Shown piece by piece: positions 51,502 to 60,302 of a DNA stretch of 64,000 nucleotides. How positions within the stretch are numbered: position 1 is the first letter of the stretch; every line of letters starts with the position of its first letter. The translations under genes and the position numbers were made by a program. This DNA comes from PHAA01 sp964494735. GTDB lineage: Bacteria; Bacillota; Syntrophomonadia; Syntrophomonadales; Syntrophomonadaceae. The stretch is from positions 62,001-126,000 of the forward strand of contig CAZBSD010000003.1 of NCBI GenBank assembly GCA_964494735.1, given 5' to 3'. The notes beneath the pieces were generated by a model. That model did no database searches, had not been told where the DNA came from, and saw only the letters and a list, made by a program, of their open reading frames with translations.

Positions 51502-52279
51502 GTTGAACCGGGTTTTTAGCCAGGGCAAAGCTTTTATTCCCTTTATAACTGCCGGGGATCCCAACCTGGAGGTTACCCAACGCTTGATTCCGGCCATGGC
51601 CGCAGCCGGGGCTGACCTGATTGAAATCGGCATCCCCTTCTCCGATCCAGTGGCGGAAGGAGTGGTTATCGAACAGGCCAGCACTCGGGCCCTGTTGGCG
51701 AGTGCTACCACTGAAAAAATATTTAGGGTGGTGGAACAAGCCAGAAAAGAAACCGACGTTCCCCTGGCATTCATGACCTATTCCAATCCGGTCCTCGCCT
51801 GCGGACCCGAACGGTTCATGCGGCAGTCGGCTCAATGCGGTGTTGACGCCATCATCATCCCCGACCTGCCTTTTGAGGAAAAAGGCGAATTCCAGGATGT
51901 TGCCCAACGCCATGGCATCGCCCTGATTTCTCTGATCGCTCCTACTTCTCGGGACCGGATAAATAATATCGCCGCCCAAGCTGAGGGATTTGTGTATTGT
52001 GTTTCATCCCTGGGGGTAACCGGGGTCCGCCAGGAAATCACCACTGATATTGCGGAAATGGTCAGGCTGGTCAAAAGCGTTCGGGATATTCCCTGTGCGA
52101 TAGGTTTTGGCATCTCTACCGAAGATCAGGCTCGGGCTATGGCCACCCATGGGGACGGGGTGATTGTAGGCAGCGCGATCGTCAAGTTGGCGGAACAATA
52201 TGGGCCAGAATGCATAGAACCCATTTGCCGTTATGTACGGCAGATGAAGGCTGCTCTCACTGAAGGAGGTCGGGTATAA
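51494..52279 (+). CDS. trpA: tryptophan synthase alpha chain
   Basis: A 261-residue TIM-barrel that cleaves indole-3-glycerol phosphate. The signature LIEIGIPFSDPVAEGVVIEQ near residue 43 includes the catalytic Glu and Asp, followed by DLPFEEKGEF and GFGISTEDQA. It appears intact although the genes that would make its substrate are broken here. The cell may use indole, import tryptophan precursors, or carry the other genes elsewhere. Confidence 0.96.
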   Translation: MNRLNRVFSQGKAFIPFITAGDPNLEVTQRLIPAMAAAGADLIEIGIPFSDPVAEGVVIEQASTRALLASATTEKIFRVVEQARKETDVPLAFMTYSNPVLACGPERFMRQSAQCGVDAIIIPDLPFEEKGEFQDVAQRHGIALISLIAPTSRDRINNIAAQAEGFVYCVSSLGVTGVRQEITTDIAEMVRLVKSVRDIPCAIGFGISTEDQARAMATHGDGVIVGSAIVKLAEQYGPECIEPICRYVRQMKAALTEGGRV

Positions 52280-52407
52280 ACGATCCTACTCGGGCGCTTT
52301 GTGATGGAGCCCAGTCACTGGATCTGCTGCAGTTTAGGGAGTTGATGCTGGACTTACGACGCCGCATCGTTTTTGAGGGAAGAAGGGCGGAGAGGTTGTC
52401 AGGTTAG
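52279..52407 (+). pseudogene. C-terminal fragment of DAHP synthase (aroF type)
   Basis: Directly after the trpA stop, one frame reads NDPTRALCDGAQSLDLLQF, RELMLDLR and ends at TAG 52407. The DPxxALxDGxQSL motif is the typical end of class-I aroF-type 3-deoxy-7-phosphoheptulonate synthases. Only about 42 of some 340 residues are left. GGAGG remains inside the end of trpA, where the aroF ribosome site would have been. Confidence 0.75.
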
Positions 52408-52533
52408 CCAGGCCCGGCAAGGCTTGGCAACTACCCGGCAGAATCAGCCCTGACACCCACACGGGCCTGGTACTCGCTTCCGCAATCCCAAGCTGAAGGG
52501 ACCCGAAGACGCTGTCCCGGTGCGCTGGCAGGG

Positions 52534-53286
52534 TTAACCGCGGTAGCGGGGTTCGTTCGGTTCCGGTTCGTATTTCCAGCCGAAATCCTCATTGTAGATC
52601 ATCAGCTTGCTCATGCCCCCGTCCACCACTATGTCCTGGCCGGTGATAAAGCTGCTCTCCTCGCTGCACAGGAACATGGCCAACCGGGCCACATCCAGGG
52701 GGCGGCCCAGTCTTTTCACCGGCTGCTGCTCGCGGTCCTCGGCACTCCATTCGGTGCCGGTCTTGTCGATCCATCCGGGGGAGATACAGTTTACCCTAAC
52801 CCGGCCGCCCAGGCTGATAGCCAGGGCATGGGTCAGCGCAGTTATGCCCCCTTTGGCGGCAGCATAGCTCTCCGTATCCGGCTGGGACATGAAGGAGCGG
52901 GTGGAGGAGATATTTACTACCGCCGCACCGTCGGTGAAATGAGGCAGAAATAGCTTGGTCAGCATATAAGGGGCTACCGTGCCGACCCGCAGCACATACA
53001 TAAACTCCTCATACTCCAGTTCGGAAAGTATTCCCCACAGGCTCACCGCGGCATTGTTGATGAGGTAGTCAACTTGGCCGTATCTGGTGATTACCTGGCT
53101 GGTGAAATCCTGCAGTACGCTTTGGTCAGCAATATCGCCGCGATAATAAAAATCACAGTAAACCGGTCCGGGCGCGATATCGATGACCGCTACCATAGCT
53201 CCCGCCCGCGTGAACTGTTCCATCATGCACTTGCCGATACCATAGGCACCGCCGGTGATGACCACCACTTTACCCTTGAAGTTCAA
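52534..53286 (-). CDS. short-chain dehydrogenase/reductase
   Basis: A 250-residue classical SDR: cofactor loop VVITGGAYGIGKCM near residue 7, NNAAVS (about 87), and catalytic Ser with YAAAKGG (Tyr and Lys near 140). An ISPGWIDKTG segment follows. Such enzymes oxidise or reduce an alcohol/ketone with NAD(P). The substrate is unknown and it has no operon partner. Confidence 0.92.
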   Translation of the reverse strand: MNFKGKVVVITGGAYGIGKCMMEQFTRAGAMVAVIDIAPGPVYCDFYYRGDIADQSVLQDFTSQVITRYGQVDYLINNAAVSLWGILSELEYEEFMYVLRVGTVAPYMLTKLFLPHFTDGAAVVNISSTRSFMSQPDTESYAAAKGGITALTHALAISLGGRVRVNCISPGWIDKTGTEWSAEDREQQPVKRLGRPLDVARLAMFLCSEESSFITGQDIVVDGGMSKLMIYNEDFGWKYEPEPNEPRYRG

Positions 53287-53581
53287 GACAAATCACCCTC
53301 TGTAAAAAACTACTCCTTTCATTCGCGATGAGGAGTTCCTTTTCCTGCCGAAGATTGAAGGAACTAAGGTCGAATTTTGGCGAGCTCCCCTTTCCGCACC
53401 CCCCGGCTGGATTAGTTCCGATGCCGGCGGGGATGACTGCCAGGCCGCTGATGGTTGCGAAAGCTCCCCGCGAAAATGAAATGCACCGCCAAAAATTGTG
53501 CCTTTTTCGCCCAACATTGGTGGTGCACTTCAAAACAGACCGGGGATAGTCCAGTCCCTATGCTTCCAACAATTAAGATTA
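53287..53581. other. upstream region of the SDR gene with an imperfect palindrome
   Basis: TGCACCGCCAA at 53483 and TTGGTGGTGCA at 53518 form an 11-base imperfect hairpin with a loop that includes TTTTTCG. The rest is a purine/pyrimidine-mixed leader without a gene. I suspect an old repeat but see no second copy in this window. Confidence 0.4.
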
Positions 53582-53722
53582 TAGGGTGTCAAACAAGGTA
53601 CATTCAGGCCGACCGTGCAATAAAAGCTTGGAGCAAGGCATTCGGAACCCCGTGATTAAGGCGTACATGAGGTACGTCGATTGAACTGGGATTCCGTATT
53701 AACGCCGCTATGGGCCTTTTTT
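53582..53722. repeat. structured repeat family, copy C
   Basis: It aligns with copy B over about 140 bases, including the extended left part (GGGTGTCAAACAAGG). The central hairpin GGCGTACATGAGGTACGTC, the ATTGAAC loop, TCCGTATTAACGC and the GGGCCTTTTTT end are all present. It lies just past the end of the aminotransferase gene and could also terminate it. Confidence 0.8.
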
Positions 53723-53735
53723 GACGACGGTCTGA

Positions 53736-55028
53736 TTATTCTTTTTCCCCTTCCCCATCGCTGGCTCTGGACCTATGGGGACCGATGATCTTGAGTTCCT
53801 TGCCCACCTCTTCCAGGGCGCCGAGGGCTTTGTCCAGGTGTTCCCTGGTGTGGGCCGACATCAGGCTCATCCTGATCCGGCCCAGTTTCTTGGGAACTGC
53901 CGGGAAAGGCACCGGGTTGACATAGATGCCCATTTGGTTTAGCAGACGCGAGGCCTCCCGGACCTTGATATCGTCGCCGACTATCACCGGGAATATGGCG
54001 GTCTGGGAATTACCGATATTAAAACCCAACGCCAGCAGATTGGCGCGGAAATATTCTATGTTCTTCCACAGGTTTTGCTGGTGCTGCGGTTCCTGCTCGA
54101 TGACATCCAGAGCGGCCAACAGGGCTCCCACCACCGCCGGCGGCATGGCCGTGGAGAAGAAGAAGGAGCGGGAATAGTGGGTCAACAACTCGGTCACACA
54201 GCGGTTGGAAGCGATAAATCCCCCCACCGCGCCCAAGCCTTTGGAGAAGGTGCCCGCCACGATGTCGACCTGGCCTTCAATTCCGAAATGCTCCGGGGTG
54301 CCTTTGCCGGTTTTGCCTATCACCCCTGTGGCATGGGCTTCATCGACCATGACGTAGGCTCCGTGGCGGTGGGCTATCTCCACTATCTGGTCCAGGGGGG
54401 CGATATCACCGTCCATCGAGTATACCCCGTCGACCACTACCAGCTTGGTCACATATTTATTCTTGACCCGTTTCAATAACGATTCCAGCGAGTCCATATC
54501 ATTATGCCGGAATGTCCTGATGTTGGTGTTCTGGCAGCCGTCGATTATACTGGCGTGGACTAATTTATCCAACACCGCCACATCCTGCTTTTGCAGGAGG
54601 CTCAGCAGGGTGCCGGTATTGGAGCCAAAGCCAGAGGTGTAGATTATGGCCGACTCGGTTCCCTTGAACCTGGCCACCTTTTGCTCCAACTCCAGGGTGA
54701 TGTCCAGGGTCCCGCCCAACATGGGGACGCTGCCCGCCCCGGCACCGTATTTCTGTAAGGCCTCGATACCAGCCTGGACCACCTTGGGGTGGGTGGTGAG
54801 GTTCAGGTAGTCGTTGGAGGCCAGATATATCATCTCCATGATCTTGCCGGTCTTGCGGTCGATCACCCGCCGCACCGGTCCAGACGGGTCTAAGGCTACC
54901 CGGCGCCACTGGTACTGATCAAGCCGCTTGGCGTCATCGATGAATTCGCAGATCTGCCGTCCCCGCTCCATGATATCGACCCCGGGCATGTTGGCAAAAT
55001 CGGCCAGGCTCAGTTTGGTGCTATCCAT
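53736..55028 (-). CDS. alpha-oxoamine synthase family PLP enzyme (Kbl/BioF-like)
   Basis: A 430-residue enzyme that decarboxylatively joins an amino acid to an acyl-CoA. Motifs are YLASNDYLNLTTHPKV, GAGSVPMLGGT, VDEAHATGVIGKTG and the PLP lysine in GTFSKGLGAVGGF near residue 262. The family includes glycine C-acetyltransferase, BioF and serine palmitoyltransferase-like enzymes. The N-terminal 45 residues are longer than in Kbl and BioF, and no biotin gene is nearby, so the exact product is open. Confidence 0.9.
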   Translation of the reverse strand: MDSTKLSLADFANMPGVDIMERGRQICEFIDDAKRLDQYQWRRVALDPSGPVRRVIDRKTGKIMEMIYLASNDYLNLTTHPKVVQAGIEALQKYGAGAGSVPMLGGTLDITLELEQKVARFKGTESAIIYTSGFGSNTGTLLSLLQKQDVAVLDKLVHASIIDGCQNTNIRTFRHNDMDSLESLLKRVKNKYVTKLVVVDGVYSMDGDIAPLDQIVEIAHRHGAYVMVDEAHATGVIGKTGKGTPEHFGIEGQVDIVAGTFSKGLGAVGGFIASNRCVTELLTHYSRSFFFSTAMPPAVVGALLAALDVIEQEPQHQQNLWKNIEYFRANLLALGFNIGNSQTAIFPVIVGDDIKVREASRLLNQMGIYVNPVPFPAVPKKLGRIRMSLMSAHTREHLDKALGALEEVGKELKIIGPHRSRASDGEGEKE

Positions 55029-55236
55029 TTACAAATCATCCTCTCGCTTCTGGTCCCAAACCAATTATATAAGATACGGATATGTGCCTTCTGATAAATT
55101 TATCGCATCTCATTCCCAATTATGACATAGTGGAACGCATACCACAAAACGTCCTGCTCTCTGCTAAATGGATGCCGGCTGGGTGATCGCCAACGGGCGG
55201 AGCAGAAATCCACCCGTCCCCTTTTGTAAAGCCCCC

Positions 55237-55285
55237 TTGACATTTTACGACTCCGCTATTAGAATTCAGGTAAAGCAACCTTTAC
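55237..55285 (+). promoter_or_regulatory. promoter and operator of the XRE gene
   Basis: TTGACA (55237) and TAGAAT (55260) are 17 bases apart. Just downstream GTAAAGCAACCTTTAC (55270-55285) is a perfect six-base inverted repeat, well placed as an operator for autorepression. Confidence 0.75.
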
Positions 55286-55301
55286 ATCGGAGGTGGACGA
55301 T

Positions 55302-55505
55302 TTGGAAAATCGGCTGCGGGAATTGCGGGAGCAACATGGGATCACCCAGGAAGAGCTGGCCGCCCGGGTGAATGTTTCCCGCCAGACCATCATCTCATTG
55401 GAGAAGGGCAAATACAACCCGTCCATCGGTTTGGCCTACAGCCTGGCCCGGGTCTTCCAGCTGCCCATCGAGTCGGTATTCATATTTACAGAAGGAGAGG
55501 AGTAG
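55302..55505 (+). CDS. small XRE-family HTH regulator
   Basis: A 67-residue helix-turn-helix protein (RLRELREQHGITQEELAARV, SRQTIISLEKGKYNPSIGLA). The TTG at 55302 gives eight-base spacing from GGAGG; a GTG at 55293 overlaps the ribosome site. It is followed five bases later by a small membrane protein, the common XRE-DUF2178 pair. Confidence 0.93.
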   Translation: MENRLRELREQHGITQEELAARVNVSRQTIISLEKGKYNPSIGLAYSLARVFQLPIESVFIFTEGEE

Positions 55506-55510
55506 TACTG

Positions 55511-55909
55511 ATGAATTCTAAAACGCGGGGACTCCTGAAATATATCATATTGATCCTGATGTTCGGTATAGGTTTATGGCAGGCCATCGCCGTGAATAGT
55601 CCCTTCGGCTCCGGGCTGATGGGGGCAGCGGTACTGGTCTTCATCGTCACCTCGATGAAGCAGGCCCGGATCCGCCGCCTGGAGGAGCAGGGCCTGAACG
55701 TTTATGATGAGAGAGTCTGGTTCGTGGCTGGCCGGGCCGCTTATTACGCTTACGTGACCTTTGCCCTGGGCAGTGCTCTGGTGGTTCTGCTGGGCACGGT
55801 CTGGGGGCCCCAGTTGCTGGTGAATCCCTACAATCTTCTGGGGATCTGCCTAAGCATCCTGGTGCTGCTCTATGTCGGCTTCTACTACTATTTCAACGCC
55901 CAATCATAG
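55511..55909 (+). CDS. DUF2178-like four-helix membrane protein
   Basis: A 132-residue protein with four membrane helices in two pairs, separated by a basic loop (KQARIRRLEEQGLNVYDER). This fits DUF2178 proteins, which are regularly encoded beside a small XRE regulator. Function unknown. Confidence 0.75.
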   Translation: MNSKTRGLLKYIILILMFGIGLWQAIAVNSPFGSGLMGAAVLVFIVTSMKQARIRRLEEQGLNVYDERVWFVAGRAAYYAYVTFALGSALVVLLGTVWGPQLLVNPYNLLGICLSILVLLYVGFYYYFNAQS

Positions 55910-55952
55910 TTTGGCATCACGCTCAACTCTCTGATCTACTGAGAGGAAGTAT

Positions 55953-56282
55953 TTAGCCGCCCGGGAACAACAGGAACGCCACCAGCATGACTACCATGCC
56001 GACCAGATAGAATATCCCCAAGGGGATCGATGCGTATACCAACAAGGCCTTTTCGTTGTGACGGGTTACGCTCCGCAATCCCACTAAAGAGGCGCTGATG
56101 CAAGCAGCGAAGCCCAGGTACATCAGGCTGGCAAACACCGGCGCCACCCTGAAATCAGGCAGGTCGGGATTACGTGCCAAACCCGGCCAGCTGGTGCCGG
56201 CCCAAAAGAACAATGTTGCGGCGATGAACAGGCCTACTGCCCAGCGGCCCCATTTGGTCTGTGGTATAACGGTAATTCCCAT
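55953..56282 (-). CDS. three-helix membrane protein of unknown function
   Basis: About 109 residues with three membrane helices and no recognised signature. The start at 56282 (MGITVIPQTK) follows GAGGTGAG; a GTG nine bases earlier is possible. It begins 10 bases past the end of the DUF4153 gene on the same strand, so the pair is probably an operon. Confidence 0.65.
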   Translation of the reverse strand: MGITVIPQTKWGRWAVGLFIAATLFFWAGTSWPGLARNPDLPDFRVAPVFASLMYLGFAACISASLVGLRSVTRHNEKALLVYASIPLGIFYLVGMVVMLVAFLLFPGG

Positions 56283-56292
56283 CCTGCTCACC

Positions 56293-58164
56293 TCACGGTT
56301 TCTCGTTCAAATATATGGCATCCAGGTTGAACCAGTAGTTATGGATGTCGTTGCGTACATCCACATTTATGTCGATACTGCTGAATACCAGCAATACCGT
56401 CACTTCAGGGGTCTCCAGCTTAAGGGTCATATCCTCGACGGTGCCGGTGCGCCCAGGGGTGTCGGACAGCGGGTATTTGGCCATGAGGCGATCGATATAG
56501 CTGTTGAGGTCCTGCTCCAGGATGATGCGGTCATCCAATCTTACCTTCACCGCGGGGATACTTTGGGGTGGTTCCATGGTCCAATCCACCTGGTAGGTCC
56601 CCCGATTGCCCTGGACCGCAGCCGTAGCCCGGCCCTTATCAACGGCAGGACCCATCAGCACTGCCCAGCGGTAGTCACTGATATCAATACCCTGTGAGGG
56701 CAAGTTAAGGTTGGTGCCCATGTATCCCTGCGGTCCTTTGATAGGTTCAGTTTGGGGCCAGGTCATCTCGAAACCGAGCTTGGTCCTGAACACATCTCCC
56801 TGGTTGAGATTCTTGTCGAACCAGGCTGGCACGTGGCGTTGCCCGCCCTCATTCTGAGAGCTGGCTATATAGCTGACTGCGTCGGTTATGCCCTCGCGTA
56901 CCGACTGCTCTGGCGGCGTGGCAGCCGGAACCAGTTGGCCGCCCTGCAATATACCCTGGCTTACCAGCATTTTCTCCAGCCGGTTTACCTGCGCATTTAG
57001 GGGCAGGACATGTACCCCCACCACCGGCAAAACGGTGATAATGGCTACGGTGCAAATCATGGCCACTATGGCCGGATAGGCCCGGTCTTTGATAAACATC
57101 AGCAGCAATGCCGCTGCCAGGGCGACTATCCAGATGATGGCGAATGAATATTCGGCCGCTTTGAGACCCGATTTCTCCAATTGCAGCACCAGAGCCCAGG
57201 CCTCAAACACCAGGATTATCAAAGCCGCGATGGGGTATATGCGGCGGTATAGATTAGCCAGGCTGCTCCGGTTATGAGACACCAGCATGTAGAGCCAGAT
57301 GCCCCCCACTGTATAGGAGGTAGCGATGCCGGACAGCTGGAAAAATGGGGCTTTCATGCCGCCCAGGATGGTGCGGCCGGCCCAGAGCAGCAGGACCACG
57401 GTCAGGGCCAGCATCACCGGGACCAGGATATACTCCAGCAAGACCTCGACGAAGCGGGGCTGGGACTGGGCCACCTCGCGCCGTTCGTCATCACGGCCGC
57501 TGCGGAAATCTGGAAAATAGCCAGCGAAGATGGTGAAGGCCAGGAAGCCGATCAGGGTGGCCAGGTACATGAAGACCTTCTCGCTCATCCCCTCCCACAG
57601 CAAGGCCTGGATAGCGCTGACTACGCCAGAGGTACCGGCCATGAGCACTCCACCATAGACCAGGGCGATAAAGAAGGCTTTATGGGTCATGAAGAAGGAA
57701 CGGGCGAAGTCCGATTTCTCAGGGGGATAGCCGGCAAAATAGATAAAGGCCAGCAATGAAACCAGTAAAGCCACCGTAACCCGGCCGGTGGCAATAGCGG
57801 ATAAGATCACAAAGCGGGCTCCGGTCAGACTGGGATCGAGACCGCCGAATTGATAGAGGAGCAGGAAGGCGATGACCGCCGCTGCCACTCCCGCCAGGTT
57901 GGCATACAAGAAAGCGCGGGCGGTTCCGTAACGGCTCTGGGCATAGGTGATGGCCGCCAAGCTGAACAGGGCCCCTACCGCCAGACCCCAATGCAGGCAA
58001 TTGAAGAGAAAATTATAGGCCTCCTGCTGGGGCCAGTCCATCTGGATCCTGATCATGGTCACGATGGCAAAAGCCAATGCGCAGCCGATCGCTGCCGGGA
58101 AGGTCTGGAAGGCCTGGGCCGCCCCCTTTAAAACCTCGGAGACTGACCGGATGAAACTATTCAT
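56293..58164 (-). CDS. DUF4153-type membrane protein
   Basis: A 623-residue protein with about 12 membrane helices and a soluble C-terminal domain (from about residue 400) holding LNAQVNRLEKMLVSQGIL and beta-rich sequence. The membrane part (FLLYQFGGLD, YAQSRYGTARAFLYANL) fits the DUF4153 group. The start at 58164 follows AGGAGG. Function unknown; the extracytoplasmic domain suggests surface or envelope work. Confidence 0.8.
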   Translation of the reverse strand: MNSFIRSVSEVLKGAAQAFQTFPAAIGCALAFAIVTMIRIQMDWPQQEAYNFLFNCLHWGLAVGALFSLAAITYAQSRYGTARAFLYANLAGVAAAVIAFLLLYQFGGLDPSLTGARFVILSAIATGRVTVALLVSLLAFIYFAGYPPEKSDFARSFFMTHKAFFIALVYGGVLMAGTSGVVSAIQALLWEGMSEKVFMYLATLIGFLAFTIFAGYFPDFRSGRDDERREVAQSQPRFVEVLLEYILVPVMLALTVVLLLWAGRTILGGMKAPFFQLSGIATSYTVGGIWLYMLVSHNRSSLANLYRRIYPIAALIILVFEAWALVLQLEKSGLKAAEYSFAIIWIVALAAALLLMFIKDRAYPAIVAMICTVAIITVLPVVGVHVLPLNAQVNRLEKMLVSQGILQGGQLVPAATPPEQSVREGITDAVSYIASSQNEGGQRHVPAWFDKNLNQGDVFRTKLGFEMTWPQTEPIKGPQGYMGTNLNLPSQGIDISDYRWAVLMGPAVDKGRATAAVQGNRGTYQVDWTMEPPQSIPAVKVRLDDRIILEQDLNSYIDRLMAKYPLSDTPGRTGTVEDMTLKLETPEVTVLLVFSSIDINVDVRNDIHNYWFNLDAIYLNEKP

Positions 58165-58386
58165 AAATCCAACCTCCTGTCTGACGGCGATCGCCATCGG
58201 GGGGGCGACCGTCCCTCAAATTTATTGAACCTTGGTTATATTATAGTCTATACAAGGGTCGGCTGCTAAAGATGACAGGAAACTATAGTGGAGGGGAGGC
58301 CGAGCTGAGAGAGCGAAGGATTTTTGCGAACGTCAGGAACGGTCTCAAGCCGGCTTGAAGCTGCCAGCCGGATAGCTTCACCAGCC

Positions 58387-58517
58387 CCAGGCCGGCGACG
58401 GCCCGGAAGGAAAGAGCGAGGCGCACGTGGAGCCTGCGACTGAGGTGTATATGTGATACGTCTATGGGAGCGGGCTTTGCGCTGTAACAAAGATATTTTC
58501 CTTTCGAGCCTAGCCTG
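58387..58517. repeat. structured repeat family, copy F
   Basis: The ends CCAGGCC and TAGCCTG pair. The core is AGCCTGCGACTGAGGTGTATA / ATACGTC / AGCGGGCT, followed by TTGCGCTGTAACAAAG. It aligns closely with copy E (62910), with base changes that mostly keep pairing. It is directly beside purine-rich RNA unit 2. Confidence 0.78.
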
Positions 58518-58523
58518 AATCCA

Positions 58524-58556
58524 AAAAGGGATTTGCCGATGTCTCAGCAAACCCCT
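58524..58556 (-). terminator. terminator at the 3' end of purine-rich RNA unit 2
   Basis: On the minus strand GGGGTTTGC pairs with GCAAATCCC around a 10-base loop, followed by TTTTTGG. It starts about 10 bases beyond the closing helix of the RNA. Confidence 0.82.
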
Positions 58557-58565
58557 ATAATTGAA

Positions 58566-58898
58566 AAGCTCCAACGAACCTTTATCGATTTCCTTCCTTA
58601 ATCTCGGCCGTCACTTCGTTTCCTATCTTCGACTTTTCCTAATACCTTCATCTTCTGGAATTTCTCTTACTCTTGGTCCATATCAGCTCTACTTTGCTTC
58701 CATCTCTGCTTACTTCTTTTCTTTACAGACTGTCCGTAAATATCGATTTCAGTTTTCGTCTCTCTGTTATAAACCAATTTCTTTTACTTTTCTTTGGATA
58801 TAGTAAATTTCTTCACCTGGTATCCTTCCGGTCGAATGACTTTCCGTTTCTGTTTCTGGCTTTGATCGGCATTCCATCTTAGGTATTCCTTGGAGCTT
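58566..58898 (-). ncRNA. candidate purine-rich non-coding RNA, copy 2
   Basis: This copy has all parts: promoter (58905-58933), 5' AAGCTCCAAGGAATACCT, purine-rich body, GNRA hairpin (58802-58817), conserved 3' block, closing helix and terminator. The length is 333 bases, within ten of the other copies. Frames on either strand are short and not conserved, apart from frames that run in from the promoter region. I do not recognise an RNA family. Confidence 0.75.
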
Positions 58899-58904
58899 AA
58901 AAAT

Positions 58905-58933
58905 AGTATATGCGCCTGCAAATCGGATGTCAA
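58905..58933 (-). promoter_or_regulatory. promoter of purine-rich RNA unit 2
   Basis: On the minus strand TTGACA, 17 bases, TATACT: a near-consensus housekeeping promoter. AACTTTCACAAT lies two bases upstream of TTGACA minus one T, as in the other units. Confidence 0.85.
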
Positions 58934-59071
58934 TGATTGTGAAAGTTAGAATTTTCATAATCTTTTCCGATTCGTGATCATCGGGAAGACTGTGTTTGCC
59001 TTGCTGCGAAGGGGGAATTAAAATGGTAATAATCAGAATTGCGCTGGTTGGATAGGAGAAGAGAGATAGCT

Positions 59072-60265
59072 ATGAATCTATATGGGGGCAATCTTTACTG
59101 GGACCAAACCGTCGCCAATCCTGTGCGTTTTGCCAAGCTGACGGCTAACACCCGCGCCGGGGTGCTGATTGCCGGGGGCGGCATCACCGGCAATCTGTGT
59201 GCCCAAAAATTATCATCAGCCGGGATGGATGTCATGGTGGCCGAGAAAGGGCGCCTGGGCTGGGGCAGCAGCCTGGCCAACACTGGTCTCCTGCAGTATC
59301 GCAGCGACAAGATGCTGAGTGAATTCATGGTCGACCTCGGTGTCGAGCCGGCTATCCGTTTTTACCGGATGTGCCTGGAAGCCATCGATGATATCACCGC
59401 CCTCAACCACACCCTGCCGGGACCAACCGACTATCATTCACGGGATACCATCTACTTTGCTTCCTCTCCCGAGGATGAGGAACCATTGCGGCGAGAATAC
59501 CAATGTTTGGCCGAGCATGGTTTTCCGGCGGAGTTGCTTGGACACAGTGAACTGTGGCAGCGATACGGAATCGACCGCCCCGCCGCCCTGCGTACCTGGC
59601 GTGATGCCGAGGTCAATCCCTACCGCTTCATCCAGGCCCTGGTCAGGGCCAACCAGGCGTACGGGGTGCGCTATTTCGAGGACACCGAACTGGACCTGGA
59701 CAACATCCAAACCAACCAAATATCCACCGGGGATGACTATCAAATCACATTTGATTATTTGATTCTGACCACCGGCTATTCCCGCCTGTATGCGCAGGTG
59801 CAGGACAAGGTCATCGCCCGCCGCACCTATGCCTTCTGCTCCGAACCCCTGCCAGGCGAACTCTGGAAGGATCGGGTCATGATCTGGGAAACCAGGCGGC
59901 CCTACCTGTATCTGCGTTCCACCATGGATGGCCGGATCATAGCCGGGGGGATGGATGAAGACATAGTGGATTCTGAACCGCCCCCTGATATCATCCTGTC
60001 ACGCGCCCACGACATCGCCGCGCAGGTGGAGGGATTGTTTCCCCACCTGGATATTAAGATCGCCTATGCCTGGGACGGCCTTTTCTGCGGCACCACTGAT
60101 GGCCTGCCCTTCATCGGGCCGGACCCGAACCGTCCCAATTTGCTCTACCTGCTGGGCTATGAGGGTAACGGGATGTGCTATTCCATGGCCGGGGCTTCTA
60201 TACTGAGAGATCATATCGAAGGCAAACCTAATCCCTACCAGCCCATAGTCAGAATCGACCGTTGA
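59072..60265 (+). CDS. FAD-dependent oxidoreductase (DAO family)
   Basis: A 397-residue flavoprotein with an N-terminal dinucleotide fold (LIAGGGITGNLCAQKLSSAG, then EKGRLGWGSS). The C-terminal cap (LPFIGPDPNRPNLLYLLGYE, GNGMCYSM) is that of glycine oxidase/DadA-type amine oxidases. It probably oxidises an amino acid or amine. The start at 59072 (MNLYGGNLYWD) is preferred to a TTG at 59039. Confidence 0.9.
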   Translation: MNLYGGNLYWDQTVANPVRFAKLTANTRAGVLIAGGGITGNLCAQKLSSAGMDVMVAEKGRLGWGSSLANTGLLQYRSDKMLSEFMVDLGVEPAIRFYRMCLEAIDDITALNHTLPGPTDYHSRDTIYFASSPEDEEPLRREYQCLAEHGFPAELLGHSELWQRYGIDRPAALRTWRDAEVNPYRFIQALVRANQAYGVRYFEDTELDLDNIQTNQISTGDDYQITFDYLILTTGYSRLYAQVQDKVIARRTYAFCSEPLPGELWKDRVMIWETRRPYLYLRSTMDGRIIAGGMDEDIVDSEPPPDIILSRAHDIAAQVEGLFPHLDIKIAYAWDGLFCGTTDGLPFIGPDPNRPNLLYLLGYEGNGMCYSMAGASILRDHIEGKPNPYQPIVRIDR

Positions 60266-60302
60266 CCACCGGGCTTTTCCGTCAGATCACCACCCATCGC
60301 TT

